NCBI RefSeq assembly: GCF_008369295.1
Contig: NZ_VOBG01000008.1
Coordinates: 124,001-188,000 of the forward strand
Source: Pseudomonas sp. ANT_H4
GTDB taxonomy: Bacteria > Pseudomonadota > Gammaproteobacteria > Pseudomonadales > Pseudomonadaceae
Direction: 5' to 3'
Length of the DNA stretch: 64,000 nucleotides
The position numbers and the translations under genes are program-made. Within the stretch, counting starts at the first letter, position 1, and every line of letters starts with the position of its first letter. Of the stretch, positions 55,447-63,348 are shown one piece after another. The notes under the pieces were generated by a model. The model did not search any database. It saw only the letters and a list, made by a program, of their open reading frames with translations, and was not told the DNA's origin.

Positions 55447-56175
55447 TTACTTGGGCAATGCGAGATATGCGGTTTGGCCGTGCTTGCGCTGGAAATCGCG
55501 CTTCTGCTCGGAGGTCATTTCGGAGCGCTTGGATGCAGCCTGGCCGCCGCCCCCGCCCGGGGCATGTGTCCCTGAAGCCCTTGGCCACAGGTGGGGTGCG
55601 CTTTCGCGCAGAGACTCGGCCCATTCGAGCGGAGTCAGAGGGGTCTTGCCGTCTTTGCCGAGGATGGTCTGGCCATGCTCATCGACAGCGACCGCTTCGC
55701 CCTCTTCGTTCAGAGAGAACACGCCTTTGGCGCGCAAGATGATGTCGTCGGTGGCTTCCGGCAGTGCGCCGGCCTTCAGTGCTGCACCACGCACCGAGTC
55801 GCCCAGGACTTTGCCCTGGAACTTGGCGGCGAAGGCTTCAGCCTTCTCAGCGCGACCGGCGAGCGTCTTCAGTTGCTTGTCGTGCTCACCACGCAAGCGC
55901 TCGGTGCGCTTATTGAACACCTCGTCAACCTTGCCCTCGGTCAGCAGCTTGGTTTCTTCATCCTGTCCGGCGCGGCTGAGCAGGCCTTTGACGGCGTCGA
56001 TGTCGATGCCTTCGAACTGGGTTTCGAACTGGGTCAGCTTGCCGGAGGTTTCCTTCAGCTTGCCCAGCAGTTCCGAGTTCTTGGTTTTCAGTCCGGAAAC
56101 GGATGCTTCAACGGCAGTCGCGATAGCGGCCTTGATTGCCGGGTTTTCCAGGTCGATTTCGTTTTCTTCTGCCAC
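55447..56175 (-). CDS. Scaffold-like protein
   Basis: The 242-residue protein is strongly helical with acidic residues (residues 5-130) and ends with a short basic tail (RSEMTSEQKRDFQRKHGQTA), typical of capsid scaffolds. It starts at a GTG with AGGGG 10 bases upstream. It sits directly upstream of the capsid gene. Confidence 0.78.
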   Translation of the reverse strand: MAEENEIDLENPAIKAAIATAVEASVSGLKTKNSELLGKLKETSGKLTQFETQFEGIDIDAVKGLLSRAGQDEETKLLTEGKVDEVFNKRTERLRGEHDKQLKTLAGRAEKAEAFAAKFQGKVLGDSVRGAALKAGALPEATDDIILRAKGVFSLNEEGEAVAVDEHGQTILGKDGKTPLTPLEWAESLRESAPHLWPRASGTHAPGGGGGQAASKRSEMTSEQKRDFQRKHGQTAYLALPK

Positions 56176-56218
56176 GTTGATGCACCCCTTGGGTATGTTT
56201 CGCCCGCTTTGCAGGCAA

Positions 56219-56243
56219 TAAAAAACCGGCTCAGGGCCGGCTT
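56219..56243 (-). terminator. Hairpin before the scaffold start codon
   Basis: CCGGC and GCCGG pair around TCAGG (56226-56230 with 56236-56240) and are followed on the minus strand by TTTTTTATTGCCTG. The linker matches the cassette before J and the endolysin. Confidence 0.55.
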
Positions 56244-56259
56244 GGTGAATTCAGTTCAA

Positions 56260-56730
56260 TCAGTCGATCAATTGCCAGTCATCGGCGAGCACATCGGTTT
56301 GCGAGGCAAGCCATGGAACAAAGCACTGATCGGCTGTTTTCATGCCAATCCACGGGAGAGGGCGCAGCGCTTCATGCTGAAACGAAACTGTGTCAGCAAG
56401 GTCTGCCGGAACAAGTTTCAACCACATGCCCTTGCCATTCCAGCCGACACGCGAAACGCGCTTGCCCAGCTTCAAGGCTTCAACCGCAAGACCGAAGCTC
56501 ATGCCGGCAGTCGGACGATAGGCGTTATCGAACTGAGCCTTGGGTGACCAACTGATGTAACCCGCATGGTCTGGGTGGTTGGATGCGCCACCGTCGGTGT
56601 ACTCAACCAGATAGCCGTCGTCTGCGCCGTTCTCGTCAGCAGGCAATGTCCAGCCTCGATACTCGTTGTAAGCGAGACGAGTCATCGCCAAGGCCAGAAT
56701 AATTTTGGTTCCGATAAAGAGCTGAGTCAT
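56260..56730 (-). CDS. DUF2829 protein, candidate anti-Thoeris (Tad2-like)
   Basis: The 156-residue protein has two parts. Residues 1-72 form an N-terminal module (GYLVEYTDGGASNHPDHAGY). Residues 77-156 form a DUF2829 domain (MSFGLAVEALKLGKRVSRVG, then NGKGMWLKLVP and PWIGMKTADQCFVPWLASQT). Characterised Tad2 proteins of this family sequester the gcADPR-type signal of Thoeris defence. Its placement between scaffold and MuF genes is unusual. AGGAGA precedes the ATG. Anti-Thoeris activity is inferred from family only. Confidence 0.75.
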   Translation of the reverse strand: MTQLFIGTKIILALAMTRLAYNEYRGWTLPADENGADDGYLVEYTDGGASNHPDHAGYISWSPKAQFDNAYRPTAGMSFGLAVEALKLGKRVSRVGWNGKGMWLKLVPADLADTVSFQHEALRPLPWIGMKTADQCFVPWLASQTDVLADDWQLID

Positions 56731-56743
56731 GGGTATCTCCTGG

Positions 56744-57832
56744 TTAATTTATGCCTGCTCGCTCAAAAGCCAGCGGCTCTAGTCCTTTCATCTGCACCAA
56801 GGTCAGCGGCGCGAAGTTGCGATCAAGCTGCAGCTCTGCAAATCGCTCCATGGTCAGCCCACCCTCCCGGAACAGCTTGGCCCGGACTGGGCCGATAGCA
56901 ACGTCCTGGAACGCAGCCGGCTGCTGCTGGAGCCAGTGGTAGTAATCGATGTCAGCACTGACCTGCTGGCCGCCGTCTGCGCCCACCGAGGCACGCGTTG
57001 CGCCCTTGGCGAACATCGCGCTGAGCTTGGTCAGGAGAATGAAGGTAGTGCGGCAGTTCGGGTGGAATGGCGGCCTTGGGCCGGAATCCACCGGAAACTT
57101 GCGCTTGTCCATAGAGCGGCAAAGCTGACTGGTTTTGCTGTCCAGCGTGGCCACCATCTGGATTTCTTCCACGATGTCAGTGTTGGCCTTGGCCACCTCC
57201 ATGCGCGCCTGGGACGACACATGCTGAATCGCGGTGTGCACGACAGTGCTGGCGTTGCGATTGGTGGTCGCCAGGATGCCGTCTTTGTAGCCTGCCGCCT
57301 TAGTGCCGCGAATGTTGCGGATGATCTGGAAGTTCGTCTGCCCCTCGAAGAAACCCTGCCGAATCGTGCCGGTGACGCGCTCTCGCTCGGCGCCGGTCCA
57401 ACCCTTGATGAAGGACTTCAGCAGCTTCCCGCCGCCGGTGCCGCGCACGCTGAGTGGATTCGTCAGCACTGCGGTTCGGATTGTCGCAGCCGCCGGGGCG
57501 ACCACGTCCAGCGAAACCCCAACCGGTGCTGACCTGGCAAGACTGGTCGCCTCGAACTCAGCCTCGTAATTGGCAATGTCCACCAGGTCGAGGTTGAGTT
57601 GAGCGCTGTAGCGGTCGAATATCCCCAGCAGCAGGCTATCCACCTCTTTCAGCAGCGCCTCAAGGCGTTTGACGTTGTACTCGGTCAGGTCCGACTGGGT
57701 CAGCCGGTCGCGGATCGAGCGATCGATCTCCTTGAGGAAGGGGGCGAACTTGCCCACCTCCCCCGCCTTCAGCTTTTCGAGGAAGACCGCGTGCCGGATG
57801 GTGGCGTCATGGATTGCTTGGTTTGCCGCCAT
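56744..57832 (-). CDS. MuF-like head morphogenesis protein
   Basis: The 362-residue protein contains the MuF-type segment TIRQGFFEGQTNFQIIRNIRG (in parts: TIRQGFFEGQ, NFQIIRNIRG) and a Cys/His cluster (LCRSMDKRKFPVDSGPRPPF then HPNCRTTF) as in phage head morphogenesis proteins. It overlaps the portal gene by 26 bases. Such proteins are minor capsid components. Confidence 0.85.
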   Translation of the reverse strand: MAANQAIHDATIRHAVFLEKLKAGEVGKFAPFLKEIDRSIRDRLTQSDLTEYNVKRLEALLKEVDSLLLGIFDRYSAQLNLDLVDIANYEAEFEATSLARSAPVGVSLDVVAPAAATIRTAVLTNPLSVRGTGGGKLLKSFIKGWTGAERERVTGTIRQGFFEGQTNFQIIRNIRGTKAAGYKDGILATTNRNASTVVHTAIQHVSSQARMEVAKANTDIVEEIQMVATLDSKTSQLCRSMDKRKFPVDSGPRPPFHPNCRTTFILLTKLSAMFAKGATRASVGADGGQQVSADIDYYHWLQQQPAAFQDVAIGPVRAKLFREGGLTMERFAELQLDRNFAPLTLVQMKGLEPLAFERAGIN

Positions 57833-59225
57833 TTGGTGTGTCCTCGTTGTCCAGGCCCAGGCCGTCGCCCTGCTCCTGCAATTCGCCGTCGATCTGCAGG
57901 TCAGTGCGCTCTGGCGCGATCAGGCCCAGCTTCCGCAGGTAGGCCCGAAGGTCAGCCTTCGCGAATCCGCCGTTCTGCCACAAGCCGACCAGGGCCGTGA
58001 TCATCTGCGGATCAGCAGTCAGCTCGACGAACTCCTGATTCACCTGGTAGGCAACCTTCTTGTCAGCGATGCCCATGTAAGCGCAACACCACATGATTGC
58101 TCGGGTGTAAGCCTCGCTGACGTTTGCCACGCAGCCGGCCAGCACCGAAGTGGAAGCAGACTGATCGCCGCGGGACTCCGTAGCAGTCTTGGTAGCAAGA
58201 GACGCCACCACCATCCGGGCGCCCAGTTCGATCATCATCTGGTTTTTGTCGGCCATGGCCTCCTTGACCAGTGTGTTGGGCAATGGCTGCGCGTAGCCGA
58301 ACTGACCACCGGCCGGCAGCATCATTGGCGCCCTGGAGCCGACATAGACGCCGTTCTTCTCCATCCAGTCGCGCCACTGCTCATCCAAGCCACTGATCCA
58401 CGGCTGGGCCTGCCCACACCAGAAAACGCTATCTTCGTAGTCGGCACTGTTCCGGTAATGGCCCAGGTTGATCATGGCGATGTCGTAGAGCGGCGACTCG
58501 TCGATGCTTGGATCGTTGTTCTGTGCGCCGACGAAGGTGAACGGGATCTCCTTGAGGCGACCGGTTATACCCTCGGGCTTGAACTCGTCGATGACTGCCA
58601 GTGGCCCACCACCTTTCGGCCCAGACCGGCGCCAAACGCGGCAAACGAAACCGTCGTCTTCCAGCGCCAGTTCCCGGTACTGCTCAACCGTCTTGAAACC
58701 AAAGCCTTCAGGTATCTCGGGCGACTCGCGCAGCACCACCAGGGTCAACACGCTATGGCCGTTAACCATTCCCGTGCGCCAGTTGATGATGTCATCGGCA
58801 CAGTAGGACAGGATCACCGAGTGCCCGCCGATGCTGTCGTCCTGGTGATAGTCGACGTACAGACCATGCCGACCAGCCTCAAGCACCTTTTCAAGCGTGC
58901 CCTGGGAGTGCTGGTAGATGCTGACGCCAGAACCGTTGGCGTTGTCCTGCAGGTATTCCAGTTTCTTCGGCGCCGTGAGCGTCGGATCTTTGTGGAAGGC
59001 TAGGCCCAGCAACCCGTTTCGGGTGTGCCCGGTAGCGTTCTTGAACACCGCCCGCTCGCGGTAAGCCCGGTTCCTGTCTTCGTTCTCCGGCGACTTATCG
59101 TGCGCGTTGATGTACGGGAGCCGATCGACAACCCGGTGCTGACCGGCACAGACGTCGCGAACGGTAGCCCAACGGCCCAGCGCTTCGATGTATTCCGCCC
59201 GCTTGAAGGAGACGTCGTTGCTCAT
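57807..59225 (-). CDS. Portal protein (DUF4055-like)
   Basis: This 472-residue protein begins MSNDVSFKRAEYIEALGRW and matches the DUF4055 portal family. Its ATG overlaps the terminase stop codon by four bases. It forms the ring through which DNA enters the head. Confidence 0.85.
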   Translation of the reverse strand: MSNDVSFKRAEYIEALGRWATVRDVCAGQHRVVDRLPYINAHDKSPENEDRNRAYRERAVFKNATGHTRNGLLGLAFHKDPTLTAPKKLEYLQDNANGSGVSIYQHSQGTLEKVLEAGRHGLYVDYHQDDSIGGHSVILSYCADDIINWRTGMVNGHSVLTLVVLRESPEIPEGFGFKTVEQYRELALEDDGFVCRVWRRSGPKGGGPLAVIDEFKPEGITGRLKEIPFTFVGAQNNDPSIDESPLYDIAMINLGHYRNSADYEDSVFWCGQAQPWISGLDEQWRDWMEKNGVYVGSRAPMMLPAGGQFGYAQPLPNTLVKEAMADKNQMMIELGARMVVASLATKTATESRGDQSASTSVLAGCVANVSEAYTRAIMWCCAYMGIADKKVAYQVNQEFVELTADPQMITALVGLWQNGGFAKADLRAYLRKLGLIAPERTDLQIDGELQEQGDGLGLDNEDTPNGGKPSNP

Positions 59226-60550
59226 CGGGCGTATCCCATTTTGATAGAGGTGACGATCGCTTTGATCGGATAACGCTTGGCAATGAAATAACCAGCAGCG
59301 TCGTTCATGTGGTCGTGACCCTTTTTCGGATCTTTGTCCGGCTCACCCTTGTCGGTGTAGGTCTGTCGCTCAAGACACAGGGTGAGCTGAGGGCATTGAT
59401 CGATGTTGACCTTCAGGCGACGCTCGCCGTAGGCGTTCAGGAACATAGCGTTCACCGAGTTCACACGGTCTTTCACGCCCGGGTTTGTAGAGTCGACGAT
59501 CACTGTGAACTTCGCTTTCTTCAGTAACGAAAGGTCGGACTCGCTCGCGTTTTTGCTGCTGGTGTTCTGCCCGCTGGCGTCGGGATATACCGCCACCGAG
59601 TGACCAGGGAACCGGGCCTGGATCTTCTCGATCATTTCAGGCGTGTCCCGCACGCCGTGAAACTCATCCAGGGCCATCGGAAGGTTGTCACGCACTACAT
59701 AGACGACGGCTGCCATCTTCATGACGTTGAAGTCCATGCCGATGTGAAGCGCTTCGCCCGGTTTGATTCGTTCGCTGGTTCGGCATTCGTCACGATTGAA
59801 CGTGTAGTAAACGACACCGGCGTAGTTTTCGAAGCCAGCCTCGTACTCTTGCCGGAAGGTGCGTGGGTCCATCTTCCTGCGAGCAGCCTCCAGCTCTTCA
59901 GGGGGAACGTTGCCGCCCTGCAAAGATGTGTACTGCCAACTCTTGTGATCAGGCTCGCCGCCTGGCTTGCCGTCCAGATAAGTGTCGTAGCAGTGGTTGA
60001 AGCCTTTCGGCGTGCCAATTCGCAGCGCATGGCCGCCCTTGCGCATCCCGACGCCAGGGATCTGGTACTGACAGGTCGAGAGCATCGGGCGAAGAACTTC
60101 TTCCCACGCCGCCCACGGGCAGTCTGCCCATTCATCCACCAAGACGAAGAACAGGCCGGAACCACGCAGGTTGTCGTAGTTGTCGAGCCCCACCACGCGC
60201 ATGACGTGGCCTGATTTGAGCGTGATTGAGCATTCCGTCTCGTTCGGGCGGTGCGCACGCCACGCCTCAGGGATGGCTTGTTTGAGTCGACGCCAGAACA
60301 CGCGCTTGGCCTGTTTGAACGTCGGTGCGCCATACCAGATCTCGTCCTCAACACTCACGCCCCACTCAGCAGCCAGACGGGCAGCACGGCGCATTTCGGC
60401 CTTGCCCAGGAACGTCTTGCCGAACCGGCGGCCACACACCGCATCGCGGAAACGGGCCTCAGGCTGGAACCCCCAGCAGTAAATGTTGGCCTGCTTGGGC
60501 GTCAGCTTTACCGGCGGGTCAAAGGTACGGGGTAGCGGGGACATTCTCAT
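59222..60550 (-). CDS. Terminase large subunit
   Basis: A 442-residue terminase with Walker A (GRRFGKT) near residue 40, Walker B (FFVLVDEWAD) and a nuclease domain with acidic residues (HIGMDFNVMKMA ... AVYPDASGQ, and a late GHDHMNDAAGYF). It packages phage DNA. The start at 60550 follows GGAG; ATG 60544 is an alternative, and it overlaps the small subunit. Confidence 0.92.
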   Translation of the reverse strand: MRMSPLPRTFDPPVKLTPKQANIYCWGFQPEARFRDAVCGRRFGKTFLGKAEMRRAARLAAEWGVSVEDEIWYGAPTFKQAKRVFWRRLKQAIPEAWRAHRPNETECSITLKSGHVMRVVGLDNYDNLRGSGLFFVLVDEWADCPWAAWEEVLRPMLSTCQYQIPGVGMRKGGHALRIGTPKGFNHCYDTYLDGKPGGEPDHKSWQYTSLQGGNVPPEELEAARRKMDPRTFRQEYEAGFENYAGVVYYTFNRDECRTSERIKPGEALHIGMDFNVMKMAAVVYVVRDNLPMALDEFHGVRDTPEMIEKIQARFPGHSVAVYPDASGQNTSSKNASESDLSLLKKAKFTVIVDSTNPGVKDRVNSVNAMFLNAYGERRLKVNIDQCPQLTLCLERQTYTDKGEPDKDPKKGHDHMNDAAGYFIAKRYPIKAIVTSIKMGYAR

Positions 60551-60995
60551 CAGGCTCCAGGGTGTACTCAGCAACGGCGTGCTGCTGGTCCGCTTGGGAG
60601 CCCAGAGGTTTCTCAGGTTCGAGGCGGCGATTCACGTAGACATCGCCCACCTCTTTGGCGGCCTGCTCGTACAACTGAGCGGTCAGCGCCAGGTTGCGCA
60701 TGCTCTCGGCCTTCTCAGCCATTCGCCCCAGGCCACGAAGCCGATAGGCGCGGTTGGCGATCGGAATCTCAGCGGTCTCTTCTCGGAATCGCTTGCGGGT
60801 ATCGTGAAACAGGGTCGCCCACTTCACAGCAAGCCCCTTTCCGGCCGACTTTGTCGGGTCATGCGTCTCGACCTGCTGGCGACTTACCACAACCCCGTAT
60901 TCGTTCTTGACGGCTTCCACCACTTGGGAGGGGGTGTCAAAGCACGCCAGCGCCTGAACGATGAAGCTCTTCACCTCATTTTTCAGGACTGCCAT
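60519..60995 (-). CDS. Terminase small subunit (DUF2280-like)
   Basis: The 158-residue protein has an N-terminal helix-turn-helix region (DTPSQVVEAVKNEYGVVVSR) and a helical core (RFREETAEIPIANRAYRLRG), matching DUF2280 small terminases. It is the first gene of the packaging module and overlaps the large subunit by 32 bases. Confidence 0.85.
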   Translation of the reverse strand: MAVLKNEVKSFIVQALACFDTPSQVVEAVKNEYGVVVSRQQVETHDPTKSAGKGLAVKWATLFHDTRKRFREETAEIPIANRAYRLRGLGRMAEKAESMRNLALTAQLYEQAAKEVGDVYVNRRLEPEKPLGSQADQQHAVAEYTLEPDENVPATPYL

Positions 60996-61026
60996 AAATT
61001 CTCATCCGTCTAGAGCCTGTCAAGAA

Positions 61027-61650
61027 TCAGGCCGATCTGAGCAGACAGGTTCCGCAGGCCCTCGCAATGTTCAATTTTCCCACCTCGGCAGGACTGTTTG
61101 CAGCATCCACCAACGCTTGAACGTCAGGGCTTGCACCGTAGCGGCGGACCACACCGACGAACTCTTCGACGTCGTGACCCTGCAGCTTGATCTTCGGTGC
61201 CCCGTCTTGGGTGAATGCTGGTTGACCGAACTTGTCGGTCGCATGAGCCAGGTGATACAGCTCGTGTTCGATCAGGGCGCAGAACTCAAGATCACTGCAC
61301 TGGGCGCAGTAGTCGGCAGCCAGAGTGATGATAAAGGCCGGCACATCGCCGAACCAATCACGCATCTGCTGCTCCATCCGTGCTTTCTGCCAGCCGCCAG
61401 CGCGGAACGCTACCTGTTCGGCCTGGCCCAGGACTGTGCGGCCCTGCTTCTCGAAGCTCGACGAGGCCCACATGACCCGGATGTCTGCATCCAGTAGATG
61501 GGCATGGTCTTCGTTGTGAATGCTGCCGGTGTCGGCAAGGATCTCGGCTTGAAGCCATTCCCACACTTCGGGAGCCGGGGTCAGGCGGATACCGAAGTCG
61601 GAGAGGTCTGACAGCTCAAGCAGTGACGCCTGAGGCATTGGTCTTTGCAT
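61027..61650 (-). CDS. Putative phage zinc metallopeptidase
   Basis: The 207-residue protein has HExxH (His129-Glu-Leu-Tyr-His133, in CALIEHELYHLAH), preceded by a Cys pair (DYCAQCSDLEFC). It matches the phage metallopeptidase family, which lies near terminase genes. Its substrate is unknown. It overlaps the next gene by 35 bases, or starts at ATG 61638 instead. Confidence 0.75.
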   Translation of the reverse strand: MQRPMPQASLLELSDLSDFGIRLTPAPEVWEWLQAEILADTGSIHNEDHAHLLDADIRVMWASSSFEKQGRTVLGQAEQVAFRAGGWQKARMEQQMRDWFGDVPAFIITLAADYCAQCSDLEFCALIEHELYHLAHATDKFGQPAFTQDGAPKIKLQGHDVEEFVGVVRRYGASPDVQALVDAANSPAEVGKLNIARACGTCLLRSA

Positions 61651-62086
61651 CAGCCATCCCCTCGTTGATGATCAGCGTCCTCACCAGTCCGCCGGTGCAA
61701 GTATCCCGCTTCTTTGCCATCTCTACGGCTTCAGCAGCAGTTGCGCCCATGTCCATCGCAGTGAGTGCATGAAGACCTCCACTGCCGATTGCGTAAGGTT
61801 TTCCACCAATCAGCTGGCTTTTCCAGAATCCGTCATCTGCATCGTTACCTGCGTACCACAACCCGTCCGCGTCAACGACGATGGCCGAGCACTGCAGATC
61901 GCGCGACTCAGGGGCCCCGAAGTAAGCGGCAACCAATCTCGGGTAGTGACTCGTCTTGCCGGCGAAGATGAACTTAACCCCCTTCTCTTCGTGGCACTTC
62001 TGGAAATCGTCGTACACAATTTCGGTATCGCGAGTGATCCGAGAGTCATAGGCGATCACGCCGTCTTTGTAGGCAATGGTCGTCAT
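61616..62086 (-). CDS. Proteasome/HslV-like Ntn-hydrolase
   Basis: At 156 residues it begins MTTIAYKDGVIAYDSRITRD, where the Thr after Met could be the nucleophile of an N-terminal hydrolase, as in HslV. Later it has GKPYAIGSGGLHALTAMDMG, which fits the fold. GGAG precedes the ATG at 62086. Phage-encoded HslV-like proteins are known near terminase genes. Its partner ATPase is not here. Confidence 0.7.
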   Translation of the reverse strand: MTTIAYKDGVIAYDSRITRDTEIVYDDFQKCHEEKGVKFIFAGKTSHYPRLVAAYFGAPESRDLQCSAIVVDADGLWYAGNDADDGFWKSQLIGGKPYAIGSGGLHALTAMDMGATAAEAVEMAKKRDTCTGGLVRTLIINEGMADAKTNASGVTA

Positions 62087-62138
62087 TCTGGCTCCAGTGT
62101 CGCGACACAATTTGCTGATGCGCGAAACGTGTCGCGCG

Positions 62139-62411
62139 TTACGGCCTGATCTCACACACATGCCCACGACGAGCCCAGGCATAAGCCACCATCCCGGCGT
62201 GGAGCATCGCGCTCATGGGGCTTACCCAGTGGCCTTGCATGGAGGTGACGAATGAACCGAAGGCGCCGATGGCGACCAGGTAGAACGCAGCACTGAGCAA
62301 TGGCTGATCGATCGGTCGCAACCGCCGCAGGTAGTCGCAGGCGGCAAGAGCGACGACGAGGCACAGAGCCGCATCAAGCAAGCCCAGCGCAGATACAAGA
62401 ATGCTGTTCAT
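62139..62411 (-). CDS. Small membrane protein, possible holin or antiholin
   Basis: The 90-residue protein has three hydrophobic stretches (ILVSALGLLDAALCLVVALA, LLSAAFYLVAIGAFGSFVTS and a third near residue 70). GAGGTG precedes the ATG at 62411, which is one base after the stop codon of the neighbouring membrane protein. The two resemble a holin/antiholin pair. Confidence 0.6.
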   Translation of the reverse strand: MNSILVSALGLLDAALCLVVALAACDYLRRLRPIDQPLLSAAFYLVAIGAFGSFVTSMQGHWVSPMSAMLHAGMVAYAWARRGHVCEIRP

Positions 62412-62412
62412 G

Positions 62413-62736
62413 TTATGCACCTCGCGCCGTTACGAACGCGCCCATTGCTGCCTTCATGGCTGGAATGATGTTCATCGCTGTCAGGCCGAGCACGAATGCC
62501 ACGCCACACAACAGGTCATCATTCACAGCAAGGTCGAGCTTGGGGGCAAGCCATAACGTCACTGGCTGCGTCAGGTATACCGAAAACCCGAAGCCAGTGG
62601 CTACAGCGGTTGCCGCCTGGCCCCGGGTAAGGTCTTTCAGAAAACCAAGGGACAGGATGGAACCGATGAAAGCAGCCATGACCATGCCGTACTTCACCAG
62701 CAATACGCCGGCGGCAGTGCTCGTTGGTTCTGCCAT
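62413..62736 (-). CDS. Holin-like membrane protein
   Basis: The 107-residue protein has two to three hydrophobic segments (GVLLVKYGMVMAAFIGSILS and LLCGVAFVLGLTAMNIIPAM). GGAG lies before the ATG at 62736. Unlike the orphan holin near cinA, this one belongs to the prophage, but it sits 27 kb from the endolysin gene. Confidence 0.6.
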   Translation of the reverse strand: MAEPTSTAAGVLLVKYGMVMAAFIGSILSLGFLKDLTRGQAATAVATGFGFSVYLTQPVTLWLAPKLDLAVNDDLLCGVAFVLGLTAMNIIPAMKAAMGAFVTARGA

Positions 62737-62758
62737 TGGATACTCCATCATGAATAGA

Positions 62759-62908
62759 TCAGCCCCGGCGGCACTCCCAGCTCAGAGCGAAGGGTGTGGC
62801 GGGGCCGAAAACAAGAAGGCCCCGATCAATGTCGAGGCCCTGAATAGGTGCGCGTGTCTTCCCACGCTGCCAGCCAAAGACCTTCCCGGCGTCGACACCC
62901 AAGTGCAT
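62759..62908 (-). CDS. Possible 49-residue phage protein
   Basis: A frame of 49 codons (MHLGVDAGKVFGWQRGKTR ...) begins at ATG 62908 with AGGAG 11 bases upstream. It has a plausible protein composition but no recognised family and lies in the 314-base gap between the holin-like gene and the next small gene. It may be spurious. Confidence 0.3.
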   Translation of the reverse strand: MHLGVDAGKVFGWQRGKTRAPIQGLDIDRGLLVFGPATPFALSWECRRG

Positions 62909-63050
62909 CGATCTCGCTGCTCCTGTCTCGCGCCACCCTGGAAGCACAGTGAGGTCAGGGCGCGCGGGCTGCCGGTGTTTTTCCGTAGCGCTGCACTACC
63001 GGCTTATCAGCGTCCAGGCCTCCCGAGGGCTGCCCTGGCTGCAGGTAAAT

Positions 63051-63215
63051 CTACAGATTCTTCTTGTGGATGCGCCAGCCCATGGCTACACCAGGATGTA
63101 GGTATTCGCCAGTTTGTGGGTTACGCGAGAAGTCGGTCTCACCAACCTGGCGTGCTACCGCCTCCCAAGCCGTTCTGGCGCGCTCCAGCAGATTGCCTTT
63201 GGCTTTCAGCTTCAC
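63051..63215 (-). CDS. Small phage protein of 54 residues
   Basis: The protein begins (GTG start) MKLKAKGNLLERARTAWEAV and ends GVAMGWRIHKKNL. GGAGG lies five bases before the GTG, and the hairpin cassette stands in front of it. The gene is short but well formed. No family recognised. Confidence 0.55.
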   Translation of the reverse strand: MKLKAKGNLLERARTAWEAVARQVGETDFSRNPQTGEYLHPGVAMGWRIHKKNL

Positions 63216-63244
63216 GTACACCTCCAGAAGGTTGGATTCAAGGC

Positions 63245-63272
63245 AATAAAAACCCGGCGCAGTGGCCGGTTT
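63245..63272 (-). terminator. Hairpin before the 54-residue gene
   Basis: AAACC-c-GGC pairs with GCCGGTTT around GCAGTG, followed on the minus strand by TTTTTATTGCC. It uses the same linker as the cassette before J and the scaffold gene. Confidence 0.5.
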
Positions 63273-63348
63273 CTTTTTAGTCAGTCCTACACACGCAGGA
63301 ATGACAGGATGGGTATAATTTCTCTCACTTTCTCACTGTTGTCAATAG

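Noticed and set aside
59222..60574. Prophage as a tailocin (headless)
   Set aside because: Terminase, portal, capsid and scaffold genes are all present and the tail lacks sheath genes, so it is a complete siphovirus-type phage.
62300..63280. 326-residue plus-strand open frame in the prophage right part
   Set aside because: It runs opposite two membrane-protein genes and a supported 54-residue gene, and its sequence is rich in Arg, Ala, Ser without any motif.
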